From Triatoma infestans (taxonomy: Eukaryota > Arthropoda > Insecta > Hemiptera > Reduviidae), in the NCBI GenBank assembly GCA_011037195.1, contig JAAEAF010000100.1:248001-312000 (forward strand): a stretch of 64,000 nucleotides of DNA, given 5' to 3'. Below the pieces are notes generated by a model. The model was not told the DNA's origin. It was given only the letters and a program-made list of their open reading frames with translations, and searched no databases. Positions 63,176-64,000 of the stretch are shown here, piece after piece. The translations under genes and the position numbers were made by a program. The first letter of the stretch is position 1, and every line of letters begins with the position of its first letter.

Positions 63176-64000
63176 GCAATATACATTAAGGGAAGAGTCT
63201 TTCCTATTACAAATCAATTAATGAAGTTGTTCACCATTCTGTTGTAAAGATAAACAAAGAATATTATAACAGTTTACATTTAATTAGTAAAAAGTAATTA
63301 TTTTCATAAATTTATCAATTCTTATTGTTCATTTTAATAAAACCAATTAACTAAACATTAATTGGTTCAATTATTTATTTACTTAACTTTAATTGTACTA
63401 ATAAAGTTCTTTCAAACTAAGATAATCAAAGTTAAAGGAAAATCTTGGTAGTTCAAATAAATGATAATAGAGGGCCTAGTATGCAAGATGTTGTTTTATT
63501 ACAGGAATTCATTATCTTTACGATCGCTGCTTCTAAAACAATTTTAACTTCAATGTTATTAGATAAAATTGAAAAAAAAAAAAAATTAAAATAAAATTCC
63601 TAATTATTTTATTATTTTTAGGAACTATTGTTTCAAAATAATGGACTTTTAGGGGCTTGCTGTAAGACAAAGACGTGCTTTAGTTGTAAATTCGCAACCA
63701 ACAAGGTCCGATCGAAAATTTCGAAAAAATAATTCGCTCACCTGTAATACCTGTATTATATATTGCCCTGATTTAGAAAGAATACGCCATTTCTCAGAGA
63801 TCTCGGCATCTCGTTGCGGATATCCCAGCCTAATAACAAAAACAATTATTATTCCCAACATTCATACATTGCAAATAGAATACGCACATCACCTATTTAT
63901 AGTTTGGCCAGTTTCATTTTAACTTTCTTTTTTTTTAAATAATACGAAATGATTGTTTTAGTTTTTGAGGATCGTTGAGACTTTAGGCTTAAACTTTTAG
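63176..64000. other. AT-rich stretch, no gene seen
   Basis: No recognised element. The 70-codon minus-strand frame at 63649-63861 has no familiar motif. Confidence 0.35.

Overview
This is AT-rich, gene-poor, repeat-dominated nuclear DNA from an animal, most likely an arthropod and probably an insect. I infer that from the non-LTR retrotransposon families, the mariner-like and SINE remains, and a captured gene fragment that resembles the insect form of UBR5 (hyperplastic discs) as I remember it. The species cannot be decided from the sequence. I see no intact host gene, no rRNA or tRNA gene, no CRISPR array and no bacterial operon structure. Nearly all recognisable content is mobile DNA, much of it nested.

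The most notable object is at 47142-50577: a small LTR retrotransposon with two direct LTRs (392 and 364 bp), TGT...ACA ends, a primer-binding site matching the 3' end of a tRNA-Leu, and a purine tract before the 3' LTR. Its interior has only a short Gag-like coiled-coil start. In place of the rest of gag-pol it carries an intron-free, same-sense piece of a UBR5/hyd E3 ubiquitin-ligase transcript. That piece runs from the acidic linker, through the region before HECT, into the start of the HECT N-lobe. It is broken by stop codons and frameshifts, so it is a transduced pseudogene today.

The main background is a high-copy dispersed repeat (called family A here), about 0.7-1.1 kb when complete, with at least 25 full or partial copies on both strands. 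It has short inverted repeats near its ends (ACTTTCTCTTACTCC and its complement), a hairpin at one end, an internal microsatellite, and central units of about 300 bp repeated in tandem. This layout recalls non-autonomous Helentron (HINE/DINE-1-like) elements. Many other elements are inserted into family A copies.

Other content by region: 39-682, a 5'-truncated non-LTR element with a perfect 19-bp target-site duplication; 1580-1905, a reverse-transcriptase relic; 9062-11640, a frame-broken endonuclease/reverse-transcriptase LINE on the minus strand; 13876-14078 and 28472-28697, foldback elements; 14419, 26291, 51214-51454 and 56563, copies of a tRNA-headed SINE; 21012-21195, 29008-29287, 44962-45288 and 54300-54460, insertions carrying hammerhead-ribozyme-like cores; 25665-26176, an internally deleted mariner-like element; 35040-35560 and 54470-55150, further LINE relics; 43005-43117, a palindromic MITE; 52123-52330, a minisatellite. 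The stretches between hold AT-rich sequence and microsatellites with no gene I can support.
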